In this document: piece after piece, positions 63,782-64,000 of the stretch
How positions within the stretch are numbered: position 1 is the first letter of the stretch
How the letters are laid out: each line of letters begins with the position of its first letter
Assembly: GCA_023053545.1 (NCBI GenBank)
Contig: JAKZAN010000006.1
Coordinates: 1,245,001 to 1,309,000 of the forward strand
Source of the DNA: Lepidurus packardi
Taxonomy: Eukaryota; Arthropoda; Branchiopoda; Notostraca; Triopsidae
Length of the DNA stretch: 64,000 nt
Direction: 5' to 3'
Made by a program: the position numbers and the translations under genes
Notes under the pieces: generated by a model
Told to the model about the DNA's origin: nothing
What the model saw: only the letters and a program-made list of their open reading frames with translations
The model's database searches: none

Positions 63782-64000
63782 GTAGTATTATTATTCCGGG
63801 CTGGTCACTCAGTAAAAGCCCGTACGTCTAAAAGTAGAAGCTTAAGATACATTCTGTATGTGTTTTTATCCACGTTTGCTCGCCTGTGCCTTCTAGACGG
63901 ATGTTTCGTTTTTAACCAAGGCGAATATGTACTTGTGTCCTGTTATGTGGTTTGTGATTTCCTCTTGTAGGTCTGTCTGAATTACACAGTTATATGTGCT
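63782..64000. other. 3' untranslated region of the arrestin gene and window end
   Basis: 219 bp after the stop codon with no coding sequence; the poly(A) signal was not identified within the window. Confidence 0.4.

Overview
This is an animal nuclear genomic window, most likely from an arthropod. The genes have many short introns (mostly 48-80 nt, GT-AG). The proteins are metazoan families (BLTP1/Tweek, extended synaptotagmin, LAMMER/DOA kinase, Prune, alpha-arrestin). Several interspersed repeats carry degenerate (AACCT)n, the complement of the arthropod telomere motif TTAGG. No prokaryotic operon, tRNA, rRNA or CRISPR was seen. All gene models below were built by hand from open frames, splice signals and reading-frame phase; no search was run.

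Layout. 1-1400: transposon remains (a TIR element cut by the window edge, and a BEL/Pao integrase fragment on the minus strand). 1981-2853: a small two-exon gene for an unknown acidic protein. 4767-34258 (+): a complete, 48-exon BLTP1 (tweek/KIAA1109) gene for a bridge-like lipid transfer protein of about 4,785 residues. Every exon junction I placed keeps the frame. Nearly all of its introns are tiny, but six are swollen (1.0-4.7 kb) by nested transposons: 5'-truncated LINEs, all antisense to the gene, Tigger/pogo-like copies, hAT-type MITEs with perfect 8-bp target duplications, and a 197-bp satellite array. 35157-39573 (+): extended synaptotagmin with SMP and three C2 domains and a cluster of three mutually exclusive C2A exons. 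40074-43174 (-): an unrecognised 946-residue protein with two C-terminal C2H2 zinc fingers. 43743-46757 (+): an 815-residue single-pass membrane protein with about twenty tyrosine motifs, resembling vertebrate PAG1/Cbp. 48121-57462 (+): a LAMMER (CLK/DOA) kinase with two alternative N-termini. 58461-60271 (+): a glycosylation-rich single-pass membrane protein of unknown function. 60536-62054 (-): Prune-type DHH phosphoesterase. 62164-63781 (+): an alpha-arrestin with two PPxY motifs, starting 109 bp from the Prune start on the opposite strand.

These genes are ordinary neighbours, not a pathway, although two adjacent genes (BLTP1 and E-Syt) both encode ER-contact-site lipid transfer proteins. 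The points most worth a second look are the E-Syt exon cluster that swaps a calcium-binding loop of C2A, the PAG-like invertebrate adaptor, the two N-termini of the LAMMER kinase (one reached through a GC-AG intron), and the layered mobile DNA inside BLTP1.
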